Assembly (NCBI GenBank): GCA_902614835.1
Contig: CACMMU010000011.1
Location: forward strand, 1 to 35,458
Direction: 5' to 3'
Source of the DNA: an uncultured Pelagibacteraceae bacterium
GTDB taxonomy: Bacteria; Pseudomonadota; Alphaproteobacteria; Pelagibacterales; Pelagibacteraceae
Length of the DNA: 35,458 nt
In this document: positions 16,643 to 24,813 of the stretch, one piece after another
How the letters are laid out: the number at the start of each line of letters is the position of its first letter
Numbering within the stretch: position 1 is the stretch's first letter
The notes under the pieces: model-generated
What the model was told of the DNA's origin: nothing
Seen by the model: the letters and a program-made list of their open reading frames with translations, nothing else
Databases searched by the model: none
Made by a program: the position numbers and the translations under genes

Positions 16643-17790
16643 AATCTGAAAGCTATATTCTCCTTATTTAACTCTTTAATAGATTTACACCCAAGTAATA
16701 TCATGTCACGTCTAATTTCATCATGCATTCTTTGCAGGATAGCTTCAACACCTTTTTGTCCTCCAGCTCCCAATGCAAACAAAAAGCCTTTCCCAAAGCT
16801 ACAGGCGGTTGCCCCCAGAGATAAAGCTTTAAGCACATGAGTACCACGTCTAATTCCCCCATCAAGAATAATTTCTATCTTTCCTCCAACGGCGTCGGCT
16901 ATTGCAGGCAATTGATCAAATGGAGCTCTCGAACCATCAAGTTGTCTGCCCCCATGATTTGATAACATAATCGCAGAGGCACCGATTTGTACCGCACGTT
17001 TTGCATCCTCAACTGACATTACTCCCTTAATAGCAAATGGTCCTCCCCATCTTTTAATACAGTATTCAGCATCTTTCCAACTCATAGCAGGATCGTATTG
17101 TTCGTTGATATACTCCATGACCCCCTTTGCTATACTTGATCCTTTTTTTGTAAAATGAGAAACATTAGCTAGTTTAAATTTTTCATTACTTAGATAATTC
17201 AGTGCCCACTGTGGACGCATCATAAAACTCAAAATACTTTTTAAAGTTAATTTTGGGGGAGTGGTGAATCCCCATCTATGATCTCGCTCACGATTACCCG
17301 CTACTACCGTATCCACGGTAAGACACATTGCGTTAAATCCTGAACTTTTGCATCTATCAATTAAGTTGTCTGTTAAACCTTTCATTTTATGAATATATAT
17401 TTGAAACATTTTTGGCCCACCAGATATATTTGATATTTCTTCTATTGAAGAAGTGGCCATAGTAGACATGCTGTAAAATGTTCCAAATTTTTCTGCTGCT
17501 CTTGCGCTAGCTTTATCTCCTTCATGATGGAAAAGTCTCTGCATTGCAACCGGAGATAAAAATAAAGGCATATTAATTTTCTTTCCGAAAACTTCTGTTG
17601 TCATATCTGGTTCTCCAACACTAGCTAGGATGCTAGGTACTAAATCGCATTTAGAAAAAGATTCAGTATTTCTTTTTAAAGTCGTTTCATCGTCTGATCC
17701 CCCATCTATATAATGAAAGATTGGAGCTGGCAGATTCTGTTTTGCTAATTTTCGAAAGTCGTCAAAATTGAAACATTTGTTAAGATTCAT
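16639..17790 (-). CDS. FMN-dependent alpha-hydroxyacid dehydrogenase (LldD/glycolate oxidase family)
   Basis: An FMN enzyme oxidising an L-2-hydroxyacid such as L-lactate or glycolate to the 2-oxoacid, probably at the inner membrane surface. The 383 residues fit the family. Active-site residues are in place: Tyr27 (FHYIDGGSDDE), the FMN loop LSPVAMQRLFH, LTVDTVVAGNRERD near 158-170, His279 and Arg282 in SNHGGRQLDGSRAP, and ILDGGIRRGTHVLKALSLGA near 308. Whether it is lldD or a hydroxyacid oxidase cannot be decided, so no symbol is given. It overlaps the aminotransferase gene by four bases and follows the PagL-like gene by 14. It complements the D-specific GlcDEF downstream. Confidence 0.87.
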   Translation of the reverse strand: MNLNKCFNFDDFRKLAKQNLPAPIFHYIDGGSDDETTLKRNTESFSKCDLVPSILASVGEPDMTTEVFGKKINMPLFLSPVAMQRLFHHEGDKASARAAEKFGTFYSMSTMATSSIEEISNISGGPKMFQIYIHKMKGLTDNLIDRCKSSGFNAMCLTVDTVVAGNRERDHRWGFTTPPKLTLKSILSFMMRPQWALNYLSNEKFKLANVSHFTKKGSSIAKGVMEYINEQYDPAMSWKDAEYCIKRWGGPFAIKGVMSVEDAKRAVQIGASAIMLSNHGGRQLDGSRAPFDQLPAIADAVGGKIEIILDGGIRRGTHVLKALSLGATACSFGKGFLFALGAGGQKGVEAILQRMHDEIRRDMILLGCKSIKELNKENIAFRL

Positions 17791-17804
17791 CTAATTTGAA
17801 ATAT

Positions 17805-18305
17805 TTAGAATTTTTTGAGAAAATTAAATGAGTAGCTATTAGCACCTGGATTTTTATCGCCCAAACTTGCATTAGAGACGTGGTTGTAAGACATGCCAAG
17901 ATTGCTAGTTTCTCCTAAATCTACTGAAACTTGTACTTCACTTTTGAATTCTAAACCGTGACCCAAGTCTTTTCCATCACCTTGATTATAATAACCCGGG
18001 GCAAAACTCGGCGTGATGTTTAACATGCCTATTGAGTAAGTGGTTTCAATTCCTGAATAAAAATATAGAGCATTATCAGCGGTTATCATGGCACCAGTAA
18101 TTGGGGAGACTTCCCCTAAAAAAGTATTTCTATAAAGATTTGGATTTTGGTGTTGCAATCCAAAAAGCTGTGATCTGGCTCCTTCATCACTGAAGTCAAA
18201 CATACCAGTATAAAATTTTAAACTTGAGTTTTTTTCTTCAGCGAATGAAATGTTTGAAAAAAATAAACAAAGTAGAATTTTAAAGATTAGATGTTTAAAT
18301 TTCAT
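17805..18305 (-). CDS. PagL-like acyloxyacyl hydrolase (lipid A deacylase family), exported
   Basis: A small beta-barrel protein predicted to sit in the outer membrane and remove an ester-linked acyl chain from lipid A. From the ATG at 18305 it has 166 residues and a clear signal peptide (KFKHLIFKILLCLFFSNISFAE, cut after residue 22). The mature chain shows alternating polar and hydrophobic strands and ends in Phe, as outer-membrane barrels do. The family's HxSNA motif is present near the C-terminus: SYNHVSNASLGDKNPG, with His142 and Ser144 as the likely catalytic pair. The acidic third residue is not evident (Asn after NPGA). An ATG at 18341 would lie before the signal peptide and is less likely. 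It follows ccmH in the same direction. Confidence 0.75.
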   Translation of the reverse strand: MKFKHLIFKILLCLFFSNISFAEEKNSSLKFYTGMFDFSDEGARSQLFGLQHQNPNLYRNTFLGEVSPITGAMITADNALYFYSGIETTYSIGMLNITPSFAPGYYNQGDGKDLGHGLEFKSEVQVSVDLGETSNLGMSYNHVSNASLGDKNPGANSYSFNFLKKF

Positions 18306-18344
18306 CTTAAAAAAATACATTTTAAAATCTATAATGTACATAGT

Positions 18345-18725
18345 TTAATATCTCTTATGTTTTAAGGTTTTTTTTAATAGAAAAAAGAGAACAATAGCAC
18401 CGATAATAAAAAACACATATGGCAGAATCCAGAGTAAATAACTATTACCCTTTAATGGCGGGTTATAAAGTATCCAGTCTCCATATTTTTGAGATAAAAA
18501 ATTATAGATCTGTTTCTCATTCATGCCTTCATTTACTTTATCATTTACAACGCTTTTAATTGTGTTTGCAAAATCAGAGTTTGAATCCGCAATACTTTGT
18601 CCCTGGCAAACTATACATCTAAGATTTTTATAGATTTTATTTTGTAAATTATCATTGGCAAAAAGATTTGAAAAAAGAATTCCAAAAAAAATTAAAGAGA
18701 TAAATAATTGTTTAAAATTTTTCAT
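18345..18725 (-). CDS. ccmH: Cytochrome c maturation protein CcmH
   Basis: A membrane-anchored thiol protein that reduces apocytochrome c CxxCH motifs for haem ligation. The 126 residues show a signal peptide (FIISLIFF-like, about 8-23), the periplasmic LRCIVCQGQSIADSN motif with the redox CxxC, a three-helix domain (MNEKQIYNFLSQKYGDWILYNPP) and a C-terminal anchor helix. This is the short N-terminal form; the CcmI-like TPR extension is missing from the window. The start overlaps ccmG by four bases (ATGA). Confidence 0.94.
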   Translation of the reverse strand: MKNFKQLFISLIFFGILFSNLFANDNLQNKIYKNLRCIVCQGQSIADSNSDFANTIKSVVNDKVNEGMNEKQIYNFLSQKYGDWILYNPPLKGNSYLLWILPYVFFIIGAIVLFFLLKKTLKHKRY

Positions 18726-19240
18726 TTTTTATTAACTATTTCTAATATTTTATTAACATCGTTTTTATCCAAAGGACCTATATATTTTTTAACTATTATT
18801 AAATCTTTATTAACCAATATAGTTTCTGGAATCCCATAAACACCAAAAGACACTGAGGTCTTGCCCTCTTGATCAGATGCTATTAAATAGTAAGGATTTC
18901 CCAACTTTTTTAAAAATTCATTTGCATTAGATGTTTTGTCTTTAAAATTAATACCAAGAATTTTTATATTTTTTTTCTTTAAACTTATCAAATGTTTGTG
19001 TTCTTTTTTACATGGGGCGCACCATGACGCCCAAAAATTAATTAAGGTAAAATTATTCTTTCTTAAATCAGCTGTGTTAAAATTATTGTTTTCATTTAGA
19101 ATTTTTAATTCTAATTTTGAAATGGGTTTACCGATAATATCTTTTGTATCGTAAATTTTTTTGGTTTTCAGCCCAAGAAATAAAATTAGAATTATTAAAG
19201 ATATAAGAACTATAGTTAATGATAAAATAATTTTTCTCAT
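18722..19240 (-). CDS. ccmG: Thiol:disulfide interchange protein CcmG (DsbE)
   Basis: A membrane-tethered thioredoxin-like reductant for cytochrome c maturation. The 172 residues have one N-terminal helix and a thioredoxin fold with the active site NFWASWCAPCKKEH (Cys74 and Cys77) and the cis-Pro region GVYGIPETILV. The ATG at 19240 shares a base with the ccmF stop (TGATG); a TTG one codon upstream is not needed. It lies between ccmF and ccmH, as in other ccm operons. Confidence 0.94.
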   Translation of the reverse strand: MRKIILSLTIVLISLIILILFLGLKTKKIYDTKDIIGKPISKLELKILNENNNFNTADLRKNNFTLINFWASWCAPCKKEHKHLISLKKKNIKILGINFKDKTSNANEFLKKLGNPYYLIASDQEGKTSVSFGVYGIPETILVNKDLIIVKKYIGPLDKNDVNKILEIVNKK

Positions 19241-21132
19241 CAAAATTTTCTTCCTATTGCTCTAAGAAATCCACCAAAAACTATTAAAATTGTAGATAAC
19301 CAAATTAAGTTCATAAAAGGTTTTTTATGGAATTTTATGTTATAAAATTCACTTCTTGAGATATTGCTCATAGTTACATAAGTATCGGAAAATATATTTG
19401 ATTTTATAGATGCTTCATAAGTAATTGTTTCAGGGCTATTATAGATTCTAATTTCTGGCTTTAATTTTTCAATAATATTATTTTTATTATCAAGTATAGT
19501 CACATCTCCTACAAATTTTTTAAAATTTTTATCATCATAAACTTTTAAATCATCTAGAGAAATTTCAAATTCATTTAATTGTTTTTTCTCACCAACTTTA
19601 ATATTAAGATCGTACTCGATAGACATTATGCTATTTAATGAAATAAAAAATATAAACAAACCAAAACCTAAATGAGAAACAAGGCTTGATTTATTAACAA
19701 AAGTCTTTTTTTGTTTTTTATTATCTAAATTTTTAAATAAGTCAAACAGACTTTGCAGAATAAGGTACAAAGACGAAATTAATAAAATATTAATTAAATA
19801 ATTTTTTTGATCGATTAAAAAAATGATAAAAAATGTAATTAGTGAAGAAATTAATAAAGTGAATAAAATTTTCTTAATTTTAAATGGCTTTGAAATAATC
19901 CAGCTAGTTTTTGGTCCGTAAGCCATTATAAATAAAAGTGGAATTAAAAAAGGCGCTAAAACTGTATTATAGTATGGTGGTCCAATTGAGATTTTTTGAC
20001 TAGTTAAAACTTCTAAAAATATTGGATAAATTGTTCCAATTAATACGGTAATAAGAAAAAAAATCATAAACCAATTATTTGTTAGAATAAAAAACTCCTT
20101 GCTAAAAAATTTAAAGCTTCTTTCTTCAGTTGGGGAAAATTTATAAAATATATAAACTGAGGAGAAAATCATTATAGAAAGGAAGGTTAATATAAACATG
20201 CCCCTCGAAGGATCATTTGCAAATGTATGAACTGAATTCAAAATACCAGACCTAACTAAAAACGTACCTGTAACACTCATTGTAAATGTCAAAATACTTA
20301 AAATAATGACCCAAAGATAAATACCATCTCTTTTTTCAAGAACTAAGATTGAGTGAAATAAAGCCGTCATCAAGAACCATGGTATTAGAGATGAATTTTC
20401 TACAGGATCCCAAAACCAATATCCGCCCCAACCAAGTTCATAATATGCCCAAATTGATCCGACTAAAATTCCAAGGGTTTGAAACAACCAGGAAATTAAT
20501 ACCCATGGTTTAGAGACGGTTGCAAAATTTTTTCCGTCAAATTTGGAAATTAGTGATGCTAGTGCAGCAGAAAAATAAATAGAAGAACCAACAAAACCTA
20601 AATAAAGCAGAGGTGGATGAATGGCTAATGCGGGGTCCTGTAAAATTGGATTTAAACCAAGTCCTTCTTGCGGTACAGGAAATATCTTGCTGAATGGATT
20701 TGATGTAGTGACCAAAAATATAAAGAATCCTAAAATTAAAATATTTTGAAAGATTAAAGTTAATAACTGGAACTTTTTATTTACTCCAATATTTTTTTTA
20801 AAAAATAAATAAGAAAAAATAACTAGAACATTGATCCATAATAGCAAGCTTCCTTCATGGTTTCCCCACACGCCTGAAACTTTATAAAGTAAAGGCTTTG
20901 TAGAATGAGAATTTTCATAAACATTTATTATTGAAAAATCTGAAAAAAGATACCCAAGTAATAAAATTATAAAGCTCATAATAGTAAATGATAATTGTAA
21001 TCTAGAAAGATTAATAATTTTTGAGGTTGGTTTTATTAAGTTTAATTTAAGCTCTCTTAATGAAAAAAAAATTAAAAAAAAACTTAATATTATTGATATT
21101 AAAACAGATAGATTTCCTAATTCACTCAACAT
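19240..21132 (-). CDS. ccmF: Haem lyase subunit CcmF
   Basis: The large inner-membrane haem handling protein that attaches haem from CcmE to apocytochromes c. It has 630 residues with many helices and the tryptophan-rich WWD domain WGGYWFWDPVENSSLIPW near 225. It also has VWGNHEGSLLLWINVL near 88, LAIHPPLLYLGFVG near 170 and the SVTGTFLVRSGILNSVHTFA motif near 290. Histidines in the HEGS, HPPL and VHTFA segments match the haem-contacting positions of the family. The C-terminal periplasmic domain resembles a CcmE-like fold. It starts one base after ccmE stops. Confidence 0.96.
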   Translation of the reverse strand: MLSELGNLSVLISIILSFFLIFFSLRELKLNLIKPTSKIINLSRLQLSFTIMSFIILLLGYLFSDFSIINVYENSHSTKPLLYKVSGVWGNHEGSLLLWINVLVIFSYLFFKKNIGVNKKFQLLTLIFQNILILGFFIFLVTTSNPFSKIFPVPQEGLGLNPILQDPALAIHPPLLYLGFVGSSIYFSAALASLISKFDGKNFATVSKPWVLISWLFQTLGILVGSIWAYYELGWGGYWFWDPVENSSLIPWFLMTALFHSILVLEKRDGIYLWVIILSILTFTMSVTGTFLVRSGILNSVHTFANDPSRGMFILTFLSIMIFSSVYIFYKFSPTEERSFKFFSKEFFILTNNWFMIFFLITVLIGTIYPIFLEVLTSQKISIGPPYYNTVLAPFLIPLLFIMAYGPKTSWIISKPFKIKKILFTLLISSLITFFIIFLIDQKNYLINILLISSLYLILQSLFDLFKNLDNKKQKKTFVNKSSLVSHLGFGLFIFFISLNSIMSIEYDLNIKVGEKKQLNEFEISLDDLKVYDDKNFKKFVGDVTILDNKNNIIEKLKPEIRIYNSPETITYEASIKSNIFSDTYVTMSNISRSEFYNIKFHKKPFMNLIWLSTILIVFGGFLRAIGRKF

Positions 21133-21133
21133 T

Positions 21134-21544
21134 TTATTTCACCTGTTTTTTTGGAGGCATATAATTTTCATCGTGCTTAGCTAAAATTCTTTTTGCAACA
21201 AAATAGTTTTTATCTTGTAACATACCCTCTGCTATTACCCCCTTGCCCTCAGCAAATAAATTTGGCACAGTTCCCTTGTAAATTACAATTATTTCATTTT
21301 TCAAATCTGTAACTATGAATTTAATTTCATCATTATTTACAAAAATTGATTCTTTTTTAACCATTCCACCTATTCTGATTTGTTTATTTAAATTAAGGTT
21401 TTGTTTCTCTTTAATCTCAGTTGGTGATAAAAAATATAATACATTATCTTCCAAAACTTTTAGCGAAAGAAAAACTGAAATTATTAGCAATATCGATGAT
21501 AAAAAAAATATTAATGATCTATTTTTTGTTTTTTTACTAAGCAT
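21134..21544 (-). CDS. ccmE: Periplasmic haem chaperone CcmE
   Basis: Carries haem covalently on a histidine for transfer to CcmF. The 136 residues include one N-terminal membrane anchor (about 10-30), the small beta-barrel domain (IRIGGMVKKESIF, DLKNEIIVIYKGTVPNLFAEGKGVIAEG) and the haem-binding site LAKHDENYMP with His124 and Tyr128. The VLAKHDE tail is conserved. It lies between ccmD and ccmF with a 13-base gap to ccmD. Confidence 0.95.
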   Translation of the reverse strand: MLSKKTKNRSLIFFLSSILLIISVFLSLKVLEDNVLYFLSPTEIKEKQNLNLNKQIRIGGMVKKESIFVNNDEIKFIVTDLKNEIIVIYKGTVPNLFAEGKGVIAEGMLQDKNYFVAKRILAKHDENYMPPKKQVK

Positions 21545-21557
21545 TTATAATAATGCT

Positions 21558-21788
21558 TTATTTGGTTTTTGTCTGTGAATTCAGAATATCTTTTGAGATT
21601 TTTCCAGTCTTTAAAGAATCTATCTGTTCAACTGAAAGTTTTTCTACTTCCTCTTTAAAATCTCTCTCAAGTTTGCGTAATGATTTTCTTGTTTTAAAAT
21701 AAAGTATTAAACAAACTAAAAAGGTAAAGACAAATGCAGACCAAACATACATGCCGTAACCATCCATCAAAAAAATATTTAAATTCAT
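21558..21788 (-). CDS. ccmD: Haem exporter subunit CcmD
   Basis: A small one-helix membrane protein that helps release haem-loaded CcmE from the CcmABC complex. The 76 residues begin with the family hallmark MDGYGMYVWSAFVFT (Met8 on), followed by a basic segment KTRKSLRKLERD. The C-terminus is longer and more helical than in E. coli CcmD. The ATG overlaps the ccmC stop by four bases. Confidence 0.9.
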   Translation of the reverse strand: MNLNIFLMDGYGMYVWSAFVFTFLVCLILYFKTRKSLRKLERDFKEEVEKLSVEQIDSLKTGKISKDILNSQTKTK

Positions 21789-22492
21789 AATCTTTTTAAA
21801 CTCTTTCTTTTCATTCTAATAATTTCTGTTCTATATTTCATTAGAAAAATTAGCGCACAATACAGCAAAAATACCAATAACATTAATGATAAAGGTAGTA
21901 ACATAGATTTGTGTATAGACGTTTTGCCTAAAATTTGAACGCTGGAAGGCTGATGAAGTGTAGACCATAAATCAACTGAATATTTTACTATAAACAAATT
22001 AGTAATCCCAAGAACAGAAATGCCTGCACAAATTTTTGAAGACAGATTTTGGTCTTTTATAAATTTGTAGGAACAAATAAAAATAATATACAATAAGAAC
22101 AAAACTAACATTGAAGATAATCTCGCGTCCCAAGCCCAAAAAGTTCCCCAGGTCGGCTGTCCCCATATCGACCCGGTTACTAAAGATATTAAGCAGAATA
22201 TTAATCCTATTGGTGCCAAAGATTTATATACAATTAATGCATTTTTAATTTTAAAAAGAAAATTTAAAATTGTTAAAAATCCTATTAGGGAGAAGCATGC
22301 TAAGGCAATCCAGGATGATGGGACGTGCACATACATTATTCTTACTGAGTTACCCTGAATAAAATCTTGAGGAGATAAAAATAACGAAAAAACTAATGAA
22401 ATAATTATTAGTGGTATAATAATAGTTTTAATAGATTTACTGAGTTTGTTTAATAAAACAAAAAGATTACTTGGACTTAAAAATTCAAACAT
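21785..22492 (-). CDS. ccmC: Haem exporter protein CcmC
   Basis: An inner-membrane protein with six helices that loads haem onto CcmE. From ATG at 22492 it has 235 residues, normal for the family, and starts MFEFLSPSNLFVLLNK. The WWD motif is WGQPTWGTFWAWDARLSSML near 130, and haem-ligand histidines lie in YVHVPSSWIAL and DLWSTLHQPSSV. An upstream extension of 80 codons is open but reads as basic, low-complexity sequence with no family match, and it runs through an inverted repeat, so it was not used. It is the first gene of the ccm operon (C-D-E-F-G-H). ccmA and ccmB are not in the window. Confidence 0.94.
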   Translation of the reverse strand: MFEFLSPSNLFVLLNKLSKSIKTIIIPLIIISLVFSLFLSPQDFIQGNSVRIMYVHVPSSWIALACFSLIGFLTILNFLFKIKNALIVYKSLAPIGLIFCLISLVTGSIWGQPTWGTFWAWDARLSSMLVLFLLYIIFICSYKFIKDQNLSSKICAGISVLGITNLFIVKYSVDLWSTLHQPSSVQILGKTSIHKSMLLPLSLMLLVFLLYCALIFLMKYRTEIIRMKRKSLKRL

Positions 22493-22544
22493 AGGAACTT
22501 TTATCTTATTTTTCAGAAATTTTGAATGAGATATTTTCACTTGG

Positions 22545-22600
22545 AGCCTAATTGAGGATTGAGGGAGATAAGGAAGTATAGAATAATCCTCAACCAGGCT
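22545..22600 (-). ncRNA. Large inverted repeat upstream of ccmC, candidate structured RNA
   Basis: Two 16-base arms (22545-22560 and 22585-22600) flank a 24-base loop. On the minus strand they pair over all 16 positions, two of them as G-U wobbles (AGCCTGG... against ...TTAGGCT). On the plus strand the same positions would be A-C mismatches, which points to minus-strand transcription. The minus-strand loop is pyrimidine-rich, with CUUCCUUAUCUCCCUC, which resembles anti-Shine-Dalgarno loops. It lies in the 187-base gap between hspQ and ccmC, so it could be the ccm leader or a separate small RNA. Family unknown. Confidence 0.4.
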
Positions 22601-22679
22601 AAAACATGATTTTTTTACAATTTTTTTAAGACAGAGTTTTGAATAAATTTTGTTTAATTTGTGGCGCGAGAAGAGTTTA

Positions 22680-23000
22680 TTAGTTTGACCTTTTGTAATA
22701 AACTGAACCCCTTTTTTCAGAGAAAATCTCATTAATTAAAGGGTGTCTTATAGGATTCTTAGACTTATCTGCTATTAAGTTTTGTTCAGAAACATAAGCT
22801 TCGTAAGTTACCTCGCTGTTCTCTGCTAAGAGATGGTAAAACGGTTGATCTTTTTTAGGCCTGACATCTTTGGGTATTGATTGATACCATTCCTCTGAGT
22901 TATTAAACTCAAAATCAACATCATAAATTACGCCCCTGAAGTTAAAATGCCTATGTTTGACTATGTCACCAATAGAAAATTTTGCTTTTTTACTATTCAT
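22680..23000 (-). CDS. hspQ: Heat-shock protein HspQ (YccV family)
   Basis: A small protein linked to proteolysis by Lon and, in some studies, to hemimethylated DNA binding. From the ATG at 23000 it has 106 residues. The YccV core is seen as FSIGDIVKHRHFNFRGVIYDVD, then PFYHLLAENSEVTYEAYVSEQNL and the HPLINEIF segment near the C-terminus. An upstream open stretch of 13 codons is hydrophobic and lies outside the family, so the ATG at 23000 was chosen. It is divergent to yciB across a 79-base AT-rich gap. Confidence 0.88.
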   Translation of the reverse strand: MNSKKAKFSIGDIVKHRHFNFRGVIYDVDFEFNNSEEWYQSIPKDVRPKKDQPFYHLLAENSEVTYEAYVSEQNLIADKSKNPIRHPLINEIFSEKRGSVYYKRSN

Positions 23001-23079
23001 TAATACAAATCCTAATAAAAATAATTTTAAAATCAACAAAAAAATTTTAATTAAAAAAATTATATGATAGTTTTTAAAT

Positions 23080-23634
23080 GTGAATAAATCTTTAATAAAA
23101 TTTTTAACCGATTTTGGCCCATTATTAATCTTTTTTACCGTCTATTATAAAAGTGATAAAAGTTTAATAGCTGCAATACCTCCATTAATCGTTGCGACTT
23201 TAATTGCAGTTTTTGTAGTTTATATGATTGAAAAAAAAGTTCCTTACGTTCCTCTTATTGGAGCCTTTATAATATCCATTTTCGGAGGGTTAACTATTAT
23301 CTTTAAAAATCCAATATTTATTTATTTAAAACCTACAATTGTTAATGTAATTTTTGCAGCAGCTCTATGGATCGGCAAAAAAATCTTTAACAAAAACTTA
23401 CTCAAAGTTTTTTTTAAAAATTCTATTAATTTAGATGACGAGGGTTGGGAAAAACTTATGTATAGGTGGATTGGTTTTTTTATTTTCCTGGCTATTCTTA
23501 ATGAGGCTGTATGGAGAACACAGACTGAAGAGTTTTGGGTAAATTTTAAAGTTTGGGGGATATTACCTTTAACTTTTATTTTTACTGCATTTCAAGTACC
23601 ATTAATACAAAAATATAAAAAAAATGAAGAGTAG
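23080..23634 (+). CDS. yciB: Inner-membrane septation protein A homolog (YciB/IspZ)
   Basis: An inner-membrane protein with about five helices that affects cell-envelope integrity and division. The 184 residues show the family start (KFLTDFGPLLIFFTVYY), a KPTIVNVIFAAALWIGKKI segment in the middle and DEGWEKLMYRWIGFFIFLAILNEAVWR near 126-152. The start is a GTG at 23080 (the overlapping ATG at 23078 is followed at once by TGA). A TATGAT box at 23063-23068 could be its -10, giving a leader of only about five bases. It overlaps the next gene by 11 bases. Confidence 0.9.
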   Translation: MNKSLIKFLTDFGPLLIFFTVYYKSDKSLIAAIPPLIVATLIAVFVVYMIEKKVPYVPLIGAFIISIFGGLTIIFKNPIFIYLKPTIVNVIFAAALWIGKKIFNKNLLKVFFKNSINLDDEGWEKLMYRWIGFFIFLAILNEAVWRTQTEEFWVNFKVWGILPLTFIFTAFQVPLIQKYKKNEE

Positions 23635-23968
23635 ATTAAAATTAATAGTAAATAATAATTTTTATAGAAAAGAAAAGTTTTTTGTTAAGAAAGAATTACA
23701 ATCCATACTTAATCTATATGCAAAAAAAGTTTCTGATGGTGACTGGAAAGACTATGGGCTTTCAATAAACAAAAGGGAGATATCTTTTGATGTTTATCAG
23801 AGAGCTTCAGAAAAACCCATTTATCGAATATCCAAGAATTTAAATCCGAAAAATAATAAAGAAAAATTTCATGTGTTGGATGGAAACGGAAAAGTTCTTA
23901 AAAAATCTGAAAGTCTTGATAATTTAATTAGCAAAGTTGAATGGACAAAGTTAAGGCTTGTTAAGTAA
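23624..23968 (+). CDS. DUF2794 family protein
   Basis: A 114-residue soluble protein of unknown function, in a family largely restricted to Alphaproteobacteria. Family features seen are the basic-hydrophobic ELQSILNLYAKKVSDGDWKDYGL near 28-49 and the segment ISFDVYQRASEKPIYRISK near 54-72. It starts 11 bases inside yciB, so the two are probably translated together. Its stop lies 12 bases from that of the convergent BI-1 gene with no obvious terminator between them. Confidence 0.8.
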   Translation: MKSRLKLIVNNNFYRKEKFFVKKELQSILNLYAKKVSDGDWKDYGLSINKREISFDVYQRASEKPIYRISKNLNPKNNKEKFHVLDGNGKVLKKSESLDNLISKVEWTKLRLVK

Positions 23969-23980
23969 TTGATTTATCTT

Positions 23981-24745
23981 CTATCTTCTTTGACCAAAGA
24001 GTCTCAAAAGCATTATAAATAGATTGATGAAATCTAAATAAAGAGTTAAGGCACCCATTACTGCCTTCTTTCCAGAAATTTCGCTATCATCGCTAGCCAG
24101 ATACATATTTTTAATTTTTTGGGTATCATAAGCAGTAAGACCAACAAAAATTAAAACACCTAAAATTGATATGACAAAATACATCATACTAGATTTCATA
24201 AAAATATTAACTATGGATGCAATAATTATTCCTATGAGACCCATCATTAAAAAAGATCCAAATTTTGTTAGATCTCTTTTAGTTGTATAACCGTAGATAC
24301 TCATTGCTCCAAAGGTTCCAGCCGTTATAAAAAACACTCTGGTAATACTTGCGCCAGTGTAAACTAAAAATATTGAAGCTAAAGAGGCACCCATAAGCGC
24401 TGCGAAGATCCAAAAAGTTGTTTGTGCCTTAGCTGCACTCATTTTTCTTATTCCAAAGCTCATATAAAAAACTATTCCTAATGGAGCCAACATAACTACC
24501 CACATTAGTGGAGAAGCAAATAAGGCTTGTCCAATTCCCGTTAGACCACTAATTCCCGATGATGTAACTTGTATGTCATATCCTCCGGATAACTTGAATA
24601 AAAATAAGGATACTATTCCAGTAAGAAATACCCCCGAAGCCATGTAGTTATAGACTTTAAGCATATAGCTTCTTAGTCCCTGATCAATTAGATGGGGTTC
24701 TGCAACTGTAGACTTAACATTAGTATTTTGACGATTAAATTCCAT
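23981..24745 (-). CDS. Bax inhibitor-1 / YccA-type membrane protein
   Basis: An integral membrane protein with about seven helices. The 254 residues start MEFNRQNTNVKS and carry LRSYMLKVYNYMASGVFLTGIVS and, in the last helices, the GLTAYDTQKIKNMY motif with the Asp residues typical of the family, then GALTLYLDFINLFIMLLRLFG. Related proteins act as pH-sensitive calcium leaks (BsYetJ) or modulate FtsH (YccA); the role here is unknown. Minus-strand boxes TTGAAA (24774-24779) and TATATT (24752-24757) lie seven bases before the ATG, so the mRNA is probably leaderless. Confidence 0.9.
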   Translation of the reverse strand: MEFNRQNTNVKSTVAEPHLIDQGLRSYMLKVYNYMASGVFLTGIVSLFLFKLSGGYDIQVTSSGISGLTGIGQALFASPLMWVVMLAPLGIVFYMSFGIRKMSAAKAQTTFWIFAALMGASLASIFLVYTGASITRVFFITAGTFGAMSIYGYTTKRDLTKFGSFLMMGLIGIIIASIVNIFMKSSMMYFVISILGVLIFVGLTAYDTQKIKNMYLASDDSEISGKKAVMGALTLYLDFINLFIMLLRLFGQRR

Positions 24746-24751
24746 AGCTGA

Positions 24752-24779
24752 AATATATGCATTTTTTTTGTGTTTTCAA
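24752..24779 (-). promoter_or_regulatory. Promoter of the BI-1 gene
   Basis: On the minus strand, TTGAAA (24774-24779) and TATATT (24752-24757) match five of six consensus bases each, with a 16-base spacer. The predicted start site is at or next to the A of the start codon at 24745. In the same gap a plus-strand TATTAA at 24802-24807 stands seven bases before the aldo/keto reductase ATG (24814), with no convincing -35. Confidence 0.55.
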
Positions 24780-24813
24780 TGCCTCATATATCACCTACAA
24801 ATATTAAATTTTG

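Noticed and set aside
22493-22732. 80-codon N-terminal extension of ccmC
   Set aside because: The extension is outside the normal CcmC length, has no family resemblance, overlaps the hspQ end and runs through the inverted repeat; the ATG at 22492 gives the expected protein.
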